A stretch of DNA of 64,000 nucleotides from Litoditis marina (taxonomy: Eukaryota > Nematoda > Chromadorea > Rhabditida > Rhabditidae): NCBI GenBank assembly GCA_964036275.1, contig OZ038433.1, positions 41,015,336 to 41,079,335 on the forward strand, read 5' to 3'. This document shows positions 24,383 through 36,900 of the stretch, piece after piece. The notes under the pieces are model-generated. The model worked only from the letters and a program-made list of their open reading frames with translations, did no database searches and was not told where the DNA came from. Each line of letters opens with the position of its first letter. Within the stretch, counting starts at the first letter, position 1. A program made the translations under genes and the position numbers.

Positions 24383-27138
24383 ATGGATGACAACAGTCCC
24401 GCTGTGTATGCATCTCTGATACAGAATAAGAAGTAAGACACGAACGGAAAATTATTCCGTACCCATTTCCAATAAATTGAACTCCAATCTAGGAAATCTC
24501 ATAGTTTTAATGAGTATCACGAAGGCTAACTTTCACCTCAGGTTGACCAGCAGCCGTGTTTCTATAATTTTCAGATAGTGTGAGCTTGATTTTGTTACAA
24601 ATCTCTGATTAGCATGGTATTCGATGAACAAGACAAGAAACTTTAACAAACAAGGAACTATAGAAAAAGATGCCGCTTTTCCTCAATAATTCCGATAAAC
24701 AGTTTCTTTTCCTCTTTAGCAGTGCCAGAAAACGTCCTCCAGCTCGTCTGGCAGGAATGGCTCTGTTGGTGGCACTGGGGGGAGCATGTCCTTTCGGATA
24801 CAACCTTCTCATCACCAACCCAGCTCAGGAGGTAAATAATACTTTCCGAGACTTCTAGAATCGAAACTATCTTGGGAATAGGTAAGGTAAATTTGATAAC
24901 AAAACACTAAGATGTCTCGAATTATTTGATCTCTAAAAATTATTGTATTTCCACTCGCAAGCGCGCTCAATAGATTTCAGCTCATGTTGTGACCCCAAAC
25001 TTGACATTCAGAAAAATCGGGCCCAAAGTCTAGGCACCCCAGATATAAAAGATAAGAGAGCTCCAGGGGTGGCAATGTGGTGGTCGAAAAACCAAACAAT
25101 AAACGGAGATAAAACTTATCAGTTCTATTTGTTCGCTGATTACGTAGAGAATTGAAGAAGGAAGTCTACGTGCAGACATAAAAGTTAGGGGTGAAACCGG
25201 CGAGCCAGGTGATTTGGTAGCCTTCTGAGATTTACTTCATCTTGTAGACGTCATGTGGAAAAATACCGGGCAGTACGGATCAGAATGATTCACGTTGTGC
25301 TGGGAATGACCTCGATATTTTTGTTTGTAGTAGTGTCAAGCTTTTAGGTGTAAAGAGAAATGATTAGAATTGGATTATATTGAAAGTTGTTCAGATGCAT
25401 GAGCATGCTATGGTGATATTTTGCATCAAGAAACATATTTCAGGCGTTTTTACAATTTGTCAATGAGTCGCATTATTTGAAGACATCAGAAATCCTGGAC
25501 AGGCAAGAATTGGAGGTTTGGACTCTATGTTGACGAAAAATAATGCTTACAATAACTTGGGAAATATTCTCTTTCACACAAGTAAAAAGTCTACGTCTAA
25601 ACGTCTCGAACAGGAAATTCCAGCATATATTATGAAAAAAATAATAAAAACCATTCGAAGTTTCCAATTCTGTCCAACCATCCAGTATGGAATGGTCACG
25701 TACTCCGTGCTACGTCACTTGTTACGTATGTGGAATTTTGCGTACTTTACGTCTGCACATGGGTTTCAACCAGAAGCTAGCTAAATCCATTTGAAAACCT
25801 CGACGTGAATGTGTTTCAGTCAATATGGGGCACAATTATCTCCTTATTCTTTTGGGGAGGTACTGGAGGCGCCATTTTCATCCGAGAAGTAGCACAAAGG
25901 TCAGTTGGCGGGCGAGTTATTCTATGATTCTTTACTGTGTAATCTATCGGTGAACAATAACAGTATTGAGTGTAATTTTGAGGAAACGTTCTTTGAGGAA
26001 AACCTAGACTTCATTTCGCTTCGAACTTTAAAAATTGTTATGGGAGTAGAACACCTACGAAAACCCAACAGATTTTCAAAAACAAAAATATGGTAAAAAT
26101 GTCGGAATCACCATTTCGCATAAATTATCATTCTAGTGAGTTTCGGGAAGCACAAATAGTTTAACAGTATTTCTGCATTTTACTTATTGTCAGTCTTTCA
26201 GGTTCGGTAGGAAGAGTGGCCTGCAGTTCTCTCATTTCCTCCAAGTGGTTGCATGTGCTCTGAGCATTACCAGCTTTTTCGTGAGTTCACTGAAGTGGAT
26301 ATAAAACACATTTAAAGGGGTGATGGAATCAACAACCAATGAAAAACGTTCATATTCAATACACACAAAACAATAAACCTCAATTTGGCAAAATCTGCGA
26401 GTCAATTTCCACATAATCTGGTCATTTGGCGATATTCGCGAGTAAATTTTCACAACATGTATACGTAATGCATACGGTCTGTCATAAGCGTACACAACGA
26501 GTGGATAACGTGAACTTGTACAAGATTTTCTCACAATTTAAGCCGGTAAAACTTGTATTTCCGAAAATTTCATGAAGTCTAACTCATATTACGTGGAGTG
26601 ATATGAACTAGAAAAAAGATTACAACAGCTGAAACACTTGATATTCAGAGAGTAGACCACTATATTTACGCCATATCCCGGTTTCTCCTGGGATTTGCCA
26701 TTTCACTTTCTCTGGGCATCGCGCCAATGTTTATAACGGAATGCAGGTTGGTGAACTATCGCGCTATCGAACTCAAAATGTGTTCAGAGCCAGGCGATAG
26801 TTAATTTACTAATAGTTTTTTTTACCAGTTACTTTCTTTCTTATTTCCTTCCATAAATTTTTCAGTTGAAAAATTGGGTGCACTTACCGCAAAAAATTGC
26901 ACACTAGCTTTGTTTTTCACCCTGTACGTGATATTCTATATAATACAAGTGATTTCTACAAATGTTGGTTTCAGTCCAAAGTCCTGTCGTGGAGTCACTT
27001 CGATGGCCACGGGGGTTGTTCTTCAAATTTCTCTCGTTATCGGAGCTGTCGCCGCTATGCCGCGGGTACAATATACATAAAGTGTGGTGAGAGATAGAGA
27101 GAGAGAGAGAGAGACAGAAAAAGAGTGAGAGAGAGAGA

Positions 27139-27225
<87 letters not shown>

Positions 27226-30200
27226 TAATGAAAAAATGAAAGCTTATAAAAAGGAGAGAGGAGGTGGAGCAATAAAGCGAACGAGGAGTATAAGTATAGA
27301 TCAAAATGAGAGAGGCTAGGCGAATAGGGAGAGAATGAGAGAGAAAGAGAAGGTGATACATTTCGTTCCAGCTGCTCGGTTCTTCTTCTAACTGGTGGAT
27401 TCTATATGCCGGAGAGCTGGTACTGGCATTGATAGTCATGATGATCATGCCATTTTTACACGAAAGTCCGGGGTAAGCCATTCAAAAACGTCCTTTTGAA
27501 AAGGAAGTACCCAAACCAGAATGCCACAACCTAACAGTAACCGAAATGGGTAGAAACGCAACCGTTACAGTATGGTAGAATCGTCACAGAAACCCATAAT
27601 GTCACCACTGAGCTGTACTTCTACATTTTGCACTTCGTAATTGCCTCTGTTAGTATGTTTTACTGTGCCGTACAGATACAAAAGTAAGAAGAAAACCCAA
27701 AATTATAACATATATTTCCAGTCATCTTCATTCTCTCGGGAAATCGTTGGCCAGCTCACGATCTCTAACCTTTTATCACAACGTCAACGAGGAAATTATT
27801 GGGAAAACAATGAAAGAGTTGGAAGAGGAATCAAAATCGGGAGGCAAAACCATGGGACTGATTAGCATCTGGAAGGTAGAGATACTTCCAAAAAAATTTC
27901 CCACAGCAAGGGTAATGGGAAAAAAAATTCACAAAAAATTTCTAGAACTTGTTGAATTGCATCGATAACGCCCTCTAATTTGTTACGATTTGTCACATAC
28001 TTGGAGTAATATGTTCCATAATATGAAGCATTGGATGAAACGGAGTTATACATCCATTCGTATCCCCTCATAGTGACGTTTCTAATGAACAAACGAATTT
28101 TACCACAATAAGTCTCGATGCGTGCAGTAAAAATCGTAAAGGTTTTTAATCTTACTGTGAATGTTTACAATTACAACTCACCCACTATACTCTGAGAATT
28201 CACTGACTCGGCCCCCGCCGACTGAGTCGAAATTGAGACGGTAACGACAATGTCGCTGCCGTTACAAATTTTACTCATGAAAATAGCATATGTTTTGAGC
28301 AGGCACAGGCTGGTAAACAGCCGTTATCAATGAGACGGCAACGACATTGTCGCCGCCTTCTTACGTTTTACTCATAGTTCTACGTTTTTACGTTTTTCTA
28401 GGAGCCCGAGTCGCGACGCGGCATGTTGGTTGGAGCGATTGTCATGACAGCCATGACAATGAGCGGTATCGCCGGTAGGTTGCCTTATCTTGAATTCGCA
28501 AAAGCAATCCAATGAATCGAACTACTAACATTATAGTGAACTGATAATTTTTGAACACGTGCAAAACTCTTGACTCTAACGTTGTCTTCACTACGATTAT
28601 AAATCACTCCAAGTAACTTTTAATGAATTAATGTGGGTTGGAGATATTTCCAAATATAAATATCTTACGGAGAACCCAAACTGTGATAGAAAGTGCACAA
28701 CCTTTAACTTTGCAGCCATCAACGCGTTTGCATTCGAAATTCTGCTCTCCACTGGTTTCAATGTCATGCAGGCTGCTCTCGGAAATATTATGATCTGCAT
28801 CATGAGCGTGGTAAGTTTGAAAAGACCTTAGCACTTTTATGCTTCACATTCTCTTAGAATAGTTGTCTCCAGAAAGGTCTTCACTATACTGGGTTATCAT
28901 ACTTGACCGAAGTGTGTCAACCTACAGATTCGAACATTCTATGAGACCCCGTCACCGCTGTTTGTTAACTTTCCAGACGCTAATGCATCATCAGTTTGAA
29001 CCATACTGTCTTTGCAATCCCGACAATGTTTGTCATTCTATCCATTCATTTTATCACACGCTTCATTTGCATAATAATATCATTCATTCATTCATTAGAG
29101 AACTCCTGAAATTAACTCATGAGCGCACAAGCTTCTCACGAGATGTGTTCGATTGCTCTACTAAAGGCTCGAATTTCTCCGAGTTCCACATAAAGGATAG
29201 CATCAACTTCTCATGCGGTTGGAGAAATATGTCAATTGCAGATAGGAATAATGTTCTCGTCGGCAATTATCGATCGATGTGGTCGGAGACCACTACTGTT
29301 GGTGACCTACTCCTTCCTGGCAGTCATCAACTGTGCCATTTTCGGATTTATGCTCGGATTTGAGAAGACAAGGGTGAGAACAACATTCAAAAATTAGACA
29401 TAATAACTCATGTGACATCTGAATCCGAGAAAATTTTGGTTGTAACACAGTGAGATCTATAGGGGAAGTGGTCTGATAGGTGTTTTACTATAATATTCTC
29501 TATTCACATCGAGAGTTGATTCTGAATTATTCACCCAGTCTCGCACTCAAGTTAACAGTGGAGTGAAAAATATTTATTGCAACGAAATTTTCATCAATAC
29601 AAATCATACCCGTTCGTTTCAGTCACCGGTTCTTGGTTACTGTCTGGTGGGAACCATTTGTCTGTTCAATCTGTCATTCGCAGCCGGACCCGGTCCCGTT
29701 TCTCTTTTCATCACCAGTAAGTCCCCTATTTATGAAACAACTGCAAATACAGTCATTTATATACTCGCAGTAACTATGAGTACCATTGGAATACAGTGGG
29801 TAAATTGATTATCTAGCGAGATTTGAATACAAACGTTATTCTCCTCGTTAGGGAAACTTTCAATTTCTCGACGGAAAACGACAGGTTGCGCTTTTAAACA
29901 TGAACTGATGCTTTCATTTTCCAAAGACGTTCATGAGAGTCGTGCAATTTTGTAGGTGAACTGGTTGGTCAAAAGGCTCGAGGAGCTGCCTGTACGTGGG
30001 TGAACATTGTCATGGGAGTCAGGTTAGTCCAATGATTGTTATATTGTTCAATTGATATTATAATTGTTATATCGCTTAAAATCATATTGTTCGCACCTCA
30101 ACATAGATGGTCAAGAAATTTTGCTACTTTTTTTGAGTTTCACAACCTTCTCACATGCTCAAACGACAGCTCACGTTGTGTATTTGCAACTTTAGAGAAA

Positions 30201-32350
30201 CCTTGCAAACATATCTTCTAGTCACATTGCTTCAGAAGGTATGCTCAACGCACGCACTTGTTTCAAATGTATTGTTCTAGTCGGTCTCTTCTCCTAGCCT
30301 CCTTCCTGCCCATAAAGAATTATATTGGGCAGCCATTCGCTTATTTCCTGTTGTTTTTCCCACCAATGGTGAGTTATGTAAAGAGTGAACTTGTTACAGG
30401 CAGTTCTAATAATTTTTCCGAAACCTATCGCGCGCAGCGCGAAGCGCTGTGCGAGATTTGTCTTTGGTCCGGCTAATGCGAGCCTCCGTTTTTTTAGTTT
30501 TCCCATAAAAAGGCTGAAATTCGCAAAACAAAACTTCTACAAACTGAAGAAGTTTCTACAGCATACTTGGGTTGTGACAAGGGGAAAATTCCCAGTTTAG
30601 GGGTTTCTACTTGATCGATTTCGTTGACATTTGTGGAAGACATGTGATACCTACTCAAACCCTGGCGGACCAAAAATTTGCAAAAAAAATTGTTTTAATC
30701 AAAGTTATAGACATTTTTCGGAAAGTGTCTGCGTCTCTCCATTCAGCAGGCTCTCTCACTCTCTCTGTCCGGTCGACAACTCAAACTGTACTGTAACTTA
30801 CAGAAACAATTACTGATTTGCTTGAAAATTGAAATATGGTGCCATCGTGACATTCGTTTGAACATGAAGTATTCTATTTCTGACGTCCTTCAGGATTCTG
30901 GAGACCAGATGACGTCATTTTTGAAAAGTGCAAAGTTGACGTCACATATATTTTCAAATGATGGTAATATCTTAGAAAGGGTCAATTAACAGTGAAACTC
31001 AACCTAAGAGTGACGTATTCCGGAATTCAGAAGGCCAGATGACGTCAACTTTTATAAAAATTGACGTGAAATATGTTCTCGAATGCTGAAAGTTTCTTAA
31101 AAAACGTCCATTCACGACGAAACTTTATTCAAACATGATGTATTCTGGGATTCTGAAGAGCATATGAAGTAAGTTTTTAGAACTGCAATGTTGACGTCAT
31201 ATTTTTTCGAATGATGGTACATCTTGACAAGTGGTTCATTGAGAAAACAATTTTATCTGCACCGTACAGATCAAACCACCTCTCTACATACCTACGGCAT
31301 GTATACAAAAAGAGAAAAATTCATGAAAAAGTGGGGGCCCAACGACTGTGAGATTTGTCTTCTGCTGTGCGCCCCTTAGACAGCTACTCTGAAATGGAGC
31401 AGCTACTGCTACAAAAACCGAAAAATACTAATATACTCAAGTATAACTGTTCATTACAAACATACAAAAGTCGTAAAATATTTTTTAAAACCTGTAAACT
31501 AGAATCTACAAATCACAGCTGCGAAAGAGAGAACAACTGTTGAATAACATGAAAAACGTTATAGCAGCTAGAATTGAAGTAATGACAAAAAATGCCAACC
31601 ATTGTGCACAAAACCAGGAACTCTATAATTGACTACGTTCAGTTAACATCTGTAAATTGTAGATTCTAGTTTACAGGTTTTAAAAAATATTTTACGACTT
31701 TTGTATGTTTGTAATGAACAGTTATACTTGAGTATATTAGTATTTTTCTGTTTTTGTAGCAGTAGCTGCTCCATTTGAGAGTAGCTGTCTAAGGGGCGCA
31801 CAGCAGAAGACAAATCTCACAGTCGTTGGGCCCCACCTTTTTCATGAATTAGATATTAGATCACATCCAGAACATTTAAGGCGACCTCGTCCCATGACGT
31901 GCGCATTAAAGGTGGTGAGGATGTAGTTTGATCGGAATACACAACAGAGCTTGCAACTGAAACAGAGCAGGCCCAGACTTTAAGCTTAGTTGATAGGACG
32001 AACGCGTCCTTTTTTATCTTTTCCTCCTTTCGGCGAGCTCTATATTTGACCAAAGAAAGCAAAGCGAGTAGTTTGACATTTTCGAAGTTGGCCAGCGTCA
32101 AACTCTATCAAATCATGCGTGAAACTTCATCAAATCGTGCGCATGAGTAGAAAAAAGTTTTCCGGGCACTTTTCATAGAACATTCTATTTGTTGTATCTA
32201 TTACAGGTGGTAGCAGTGGTTCTGCTGTTCTTCTACTTGCCCGAATCGAAGGGAAAATCAGCGAGTGAAGTTAACGAAACAATCAGGAATCTACCAAAAC
32301 TTCGGAAAAGAAAAGAAGATTTACCTCTTGTGATAAAAGGAGAATACTAA
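24383..32350 (+). CDS. SLC2/MFS sugar-transporter-like membrane protein
   Basis: Sixteen exons: 24383-24432, 24720-24831, 25444-25515, 25820-25899, 26202-26280, 26649-26746, 26975-27065, 27372-27472, 27722-27875, 28402-28474, 28716-28810, 29242-29373, 29623-29716, 29956-30022, 30281-30368, 32207-32350; 1530 nt, 509 aa, normal family length. About 12 membrane segments. Family motifs: FGRKSG near 106, TECSPKSCRG near 161 (the usual PXXXSEXXPXXXRG site), HESPG at 224-228 (PESPR equivalent), a 55-residue charged central loop, DRCGRRP at 346-352, GPGPVS near 401 and PESKGKS at 474-480 (PETKG). Helix 7 has MTMSGIAAINAF where glucose carriers have QQLSGINA, so the QLS signature is missing and the substrate may not be glucose. 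Exon 2 has a CAG/CAG tandem acceptor (N-S or N join). The 1.84-kb last intron holds a tandem repeat and a foldback element. Confidence 0.92.
27096..27222 (+). repeat. (GA)n microsatellite in SLC2-like intron 7
   Basis: Nearly pure GA run of about 125 bp. Open frames over it on both strands are low-complexity artefacts. Confidence 0.95.
28236..28376 (+). repeat. duplicated hairpin GAGACGGYAACGACAWTGTCG
   Basis: A near-palindromic segment (CGACAATGTCG core flanked by ACGGTAA and CTGCCGT) at 28239-28268 recurs at 28342-28370 with CGACATTGTCG core. Both lie in SLC2-like intron 9 with about 100 bp spacing. Confidence 0.65.
28910..29098 (+). mobile_element. LINE 3' tail remnant
   Basis: Ends in TTTGCATAATAATATCATTCATTCATTCATT. 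The upstream tract resembles the tail of the LINE at 45990-46782 and of those at 37690-37757 and 56280-56394. 5'-truncated, in an SLC2-like intron. Confidence 0.5.
30866..31240 (+). repeat. three-copy ~125-bp tandem repeat with CRE palindromes
   Basis: Diverged units share GTATTC(T/C), GGATTC(T)GAAG, CCAGATGACGTCA, a GTTGACGTCA and GAATGATGGTA. Four perfect TGACGTCA palindromes occur at 30910-30917, 30937-30944, 31040-31047 and 31192-31199. Located in the last intron of the SLC2-like gene. Confidence 0.75.
31319..31849. mobile_element. foldback element with 193-bp inverted arms
   Basis: Arm 31319-31511 is repeated in inverse at 31657-31849, nearly identical, around a 145-bp spacer; total 531 bp. 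Ends read ATTCATGAAAAAGTGG. The arms encode no protein. It lies in the last intron of the SLC2-like gene. High arm identity suggests recent insertion or gene conversion between arms. Confidence 0.88.
31850..32206. other. end of SLC2-like intron 15, possible repeat remnant
   Basis: A minus-strand frame of 81 codons (31856-32101) has a lysine/arginine-rich start and begins and ends without splice signals. I do not recognise it and treat it as a likely transposon remnant or chance frame. Confidence 0.3.
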
Positions 32351-32917
32351 TTATCGTATTAATGATGTGATTTATGCTTTCGATTTCTACATGAAACGAG
32401 AAAAAAACAAAGATATGAATATAGATTGTGACACAGCACTAAAGTTCAAGCAGAGAGAGAGAACCAGAGGAATAGAGAGAAATGTTAGGGAAAAACAAGA
32501 GAAAAGAGCGACAAATGAAAATAATTAATCAAAAGAGGAAAAAGGAGAAAATCATCTCTTGTCAAGCAGAAGAAATACTCTTCACGTATACTACGTCTAC
32601 CGATTTCACGTTGTAGTCTGGTATGGTTCCAAAACTCATTTCGCAGAAGACTTTTGGGCTGGTTGGTTGATTTCCACTTTCGAACTGTGTTTGCTTCATG
32701 AACTTTTGAGTACGATAACCCAATTCAAACGGAGCTTAACTACATAGAAGATAGTTCGAAATGGTATTCTGGGTGCGAGTCGTATGTTTTTTAGTCATTC
32801 ATTTTGATAATCATTTTGATTTGAGAACAACTTTATTATTTCATTGACCAGCTGCCCAAGAGCAATTACAAAAGTTGAGTACAATACACCTTATTGTTTT
32901 TATCTTTTTGAGAAGGA

Positions 32918-33468
32918 ATGGCAGATCAATCTGCTTCCCCAGCTGTAGCTGAACAAGACTCGCCCGGATTGGAGCCGCAGGCAAAGAAATCATTAACCAC
33001 CAGGTATATGCTGTAAGTCAATTGCACAGTTACGTGAAGTATGTTAAACACAGTAGAACTCAGAAACGTGCAGTTATAAAGTGCAAGATTCTTCATTAGA
33101 ATGCTAAATTTACGTGACTTTTATTGCCCGTGCACTAACAAAACATGACCAGTAAACTGTTTTTGAATATTTAAGAGGATTTCGTATACGTCTAAGAATT
33201 TCCACTGGATACCGTTCTGATTGCATTGCTCACTTTACATATCTTTTATGATAGAATAGAATATTGTAGGAGAAAGACATAGTTCCAAATATGGTTGGTA
33301 TATTGTGATGTTTGTAGTTGGATTATGCATGCATTTTAACGTTTATTGAAAATTTTGCTGTAAAGGCTGTACTTCTCATGTTCCAGAAAAACTGACTCAA
33401 AACGTAAGAGGCAGGAGAGCATTCGCCAGAAACGATCTGATGCCAAGAAAGAACCGAAGACCAACTGA
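32918..33468 (+). CDS. possible small basic protein, 55 aa
   Basis: Two exons, 32918-33003 and 33387-33468, joined in phase by GTATAT and TTCCAG, give 55 codons before TGA. The first half is acidic/neutral (ATG GCA GAT…, SPGLEPQAKK), the second half is Lys/Arg-rich (KTDSKRKRQESIRQKRSD). No signal peptide, no membrane segment, probably disordered. The intron contains a reversed copy of the 100-bp dispersed repeat. I do not recognise the family. It sits between two larger plus-strand genes, 568 nt after one stop and 496 nt before the next start. Codon use looks gene-like, but an exon of a longer unseen transcript or chance frame remains possible. Confidence 0.42.
33015..33112 (-). repeat. 100-bp dispersed repeat, reversed copy
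   Basis: Reverse complement of the 20349-20460 repeat: ATTAGAATGCTAA at one end, CAGAAACGTGCA inside, TTACGTGAAG at the other. Lies in the intron of the small 55-aa gene. Confidence 0.7.
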
Positions 33469-33964
33469 CAGATGAAAATATCTTGATACAAAATGTACAT
33501 TTCTCATAAAATTTATGGAAATTCACATTGTTCGAATGATTTTCATTCACAAAAATATAGTGAAACTACTGTTGAATTGTCTCTGTACTAGATATTTTGA
33601 AGTGTTTTCCACATAATTGACATGGTTTACGAAATCAGTCTAATTTGTGATTCTCACTCTTCTGTCCTGACATAGTACGAGTTTCTACTGTAGCATGTAT
33701 AGAGAGTTTTTCAAACTATTTGAAACGGCACACGATTCACGAGTTTCACATGTGACCTGCATTTGCGTACAACCGAGGCTGTAATTAGCTTTAGGTTGTA
33801 ATTTTGATTAGCTGCGTATGTAGTTTGATTGAAATATCCGAAATTTGAAAAATTGGCAGATGCATATCCCCTAAACACCACCTACGTTGCACAGTGTATC
33901 CCTCCTCTCCCGCCCCTTTTCATACTATTAATTTTTACTCTCGATGACACACTACTAGACGACG

Positions 33965-36900
33965 ATGAGGTTTCAGTTGGCTATACTATCATCAGTTCTA
34001 GTGTAAGTTGTCTGATAAATTCTAAATCTATATTCTGCTCGTAAAATGATAAAAAGACACGTAAGGCTGCATTCATACTTTTTCGTCGGCGTTCAAAGCC
34101 GGCGTTAATAGTGAAGAATACATACGTATTGATACACGCCGGCGTTAACGCCAATAAAGTCGATACGCTTTTTTCTTCACTATTTACGCCGAAGTGAAAC
34201 GTATGAATGCCGCCTAAAACGTGTGAGGCCCGTCAGAATTCTATAACATGCAATCCACAAGTGCACATTGACTGTCTAAGCAAGAACTGATGTCATGATT
34301 CACATGAGACTTAAAATTATGAGTGCGCTTTTCACCCATGTTAGGTACAAGAAAAAAGTTGCAGAAATGTTCTGCTGGTGGAACACTCCATCTATCGCAG
34401 ATTGCACACGAAAACGTTGCCGAGAACTGAGAGGAATTCGTCAGTTGGCGTGAAAATCGGCTTCTACGTGGAAAGTATTGGGAACTTTCGAGCAACTGAA
34501 ATGGTGAACTACTTATCCAATCACATGGATTCCATATTCTCTCTCCTGCTCTATTTGTGGTAGTTGTTGTTGAAGCGTGTTGTCAATATCCACATGCGAT
34601 TTTGGTTGAATAATACATTTTTACATATGAAATACAGAACGTAATCGATTTAGAGGTAATCGTAGCCACGGGTTACATTGAATACGATTTTGCAGTTTTC
34701 CCCGAGAACCTCTTAGTCGAAAACCTCTACAACTCTAATTGCTCTGATGAAGACTCAAGATTATCATGTTACAGACTTTCGACATGGACTTATACTTATA
34801 CATGAGCTGGAAGGATAGTCGCATGCGACATAATAGTTCTGACGTGGTTCTCATAAATGGTGAGGTAGAGTTCAGCGAAAATTACTATTTATCTAGCAAA
34901 CCACCAAAATAAACAACGGAAAAAGCACATTTTGGCCCTTAAGATTAGAAAACATGGTAAAACTCAAATTCGGTCATCTAATTATTGTTTTACGAAACCG
35001 GAAATCGCTAACGTAGTTGTTTTTAATATCTACAGACAAAGCAATTCTGGATGAAATCTGGTTGCCGGACCTGTATTTCGCGAATGCTCGTACGGCCTAC
35101 TTTCACGAAGTTACGGTAGGTGGCAGCAAATTGGGGAACAACTCCATTTTTCTGTAATACTTGTTAAAAAAATACGGTCAACCGATTTCATGAAGTACTG
35201 GAAGTTTTTCTCTCCATAAACTGGCTATACTCGAGAGTAGTTGAACTAAACAATCCAACAGTTTTTTTTTGAGTGTTTATGGCTATAGCATGTAATTCTC
35301 ACCTACTCATCGAACTAAAGATTATCCACATGAGTGACTTTCTGAGTACTTGTTCTAGTACAATGTTGGATAATACATGTTAAAAAAACATTTGAACAAA
35401 TAAACCAACAGATGACCGAGAAAGAAACACATGTAAGCCATATAGATAAGCTTTTCTAAGTTCAAATTTGCAGTTTCACAACTACAACATGTACATCGCA
35501 CCCGACGGCATGATTAGTTATGGGACCAGAGTTACCCTCAATCTCGGTAGGCAACTTTTCTTGGGATTCTTGGCGGTCAAATTCACCGAGAATGTCGGTT
35601 TTCGTAAACTTCACAAACAGAGAAACCATTGAAAATAGTGAATTAACAGAACTAAACAGAAGATCAACTAATTCAAACAAAATATAACTCGCCAATATAT
35701 CGCTGTATTGAAACAAACAGTGGTTGTGCTACTTTCTCTCTCCTCTACCTATACGACTTGAATACTTTTAAGTGGGCAAGTAAGGCTTTTAAAAATTCCA
35801 TTTCTAGTACTACATTTGTTGAATACGCCTCCTGATTCCAGCGTGTAATTTGGACTTGATGGACTACCCCTTGGATCGCCAAGCTTGTCTTGTGAAAATC
35901 ATCAGTTGTGAGTTTGAAATTTATTTTCAATTTGTGACTGTCTCACTTATTCAGTGTTTACAATAGGTATTGTTTGAAAAAAAGTGTTTTGTTCCATTCC
36001 GCTGTGTTTGTAGTTTTGCTGTTATATAGTGGGCATTGTTGAATGTTTACTGTGTATCAATACCAAACTACACAGCGCTGCTTGCGCGTGATTTCAATTA
36101 ACGTGATTCAGTATTCCGGGCTAATTAGATAAACTCCAAAGTCGCCGGGCGCAAGAAAATTCAATCCTGAAAGTGCCTTTTTGAGAGAGAAATTTAGATG
36201 AACATATGATTGAGAATAAATATATTTTTTGGATCAATTACTCGTGTTGTGTTAAAGGTGAGGAACAGTTAGATCCATTTGATTATTCCAGACGGTCACG
36301 TAAAGGGCGATATGAATGTCACGTGGTTCGACAAAGCACCCATAAAGTTCAATCCAGAGGTATATGTCACTCTGAACTCATTCGCTGTGTGTTATTCCAA
36401 ATGTCCTGACTTTTATTTGTTGTAGAATAGTAGAATGTTGGATGCTAGGGTTGTTAAAGCCAAACTCGAATTTCGAAAAAACTCGAAATAACTCGAAATT
36501 TCGAGTTTCGAGTTCGACTCGAAACTCGAAAAACTCGAAATCTCCAAAACTCGAGTAACTCGAAACTCGAAAAACTCGGTTTTTCTCCAAACTCGAAATA
36601 CTCGAAACTCGAAAAACTCGAAATTTTTGAAACTCGAAAAGTTCGAGTTTTCGAGTTTCGAGTTTGGCCTCGTCCCAAGTCAGAAATATTGGACGAATGA
36701 GCGTTTCACAGCACTTTTTTTTGCTATTTCAAACATAAAATGCTTCTTTTTTCACGATTCTCGCATAATCACGTGAAAAAAATCGAATTTCTCAAAAAAT
36801 TATTATTTGTTCAGCTCGATAAAAAACTAAAACTTAACGACCAAACTCGAAACTCGAAAATCGAGTTTTTCGAGTTCAACTCGAAACTCGAAAACTCGGT

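Noticed and set aside
26904..27481. 122- and 152-aa minus-strand frames
   Set aside because: Translations of the (GA)n tract and antisense of SLC2-like exons.
31856..32101. 81-aa minus-strand frame
   Set aside because: Lies in an intron beside a foldback element; not recognised and without splice support. Listed only as region content.
32351..33965. Nematode operon of SLC2-like, small protein and channel
   Set aside because: Same strand, but gaps of about 500-570 nt exceed the usual ~100-nt operon spacing and no clear SL2-type signal was seen.
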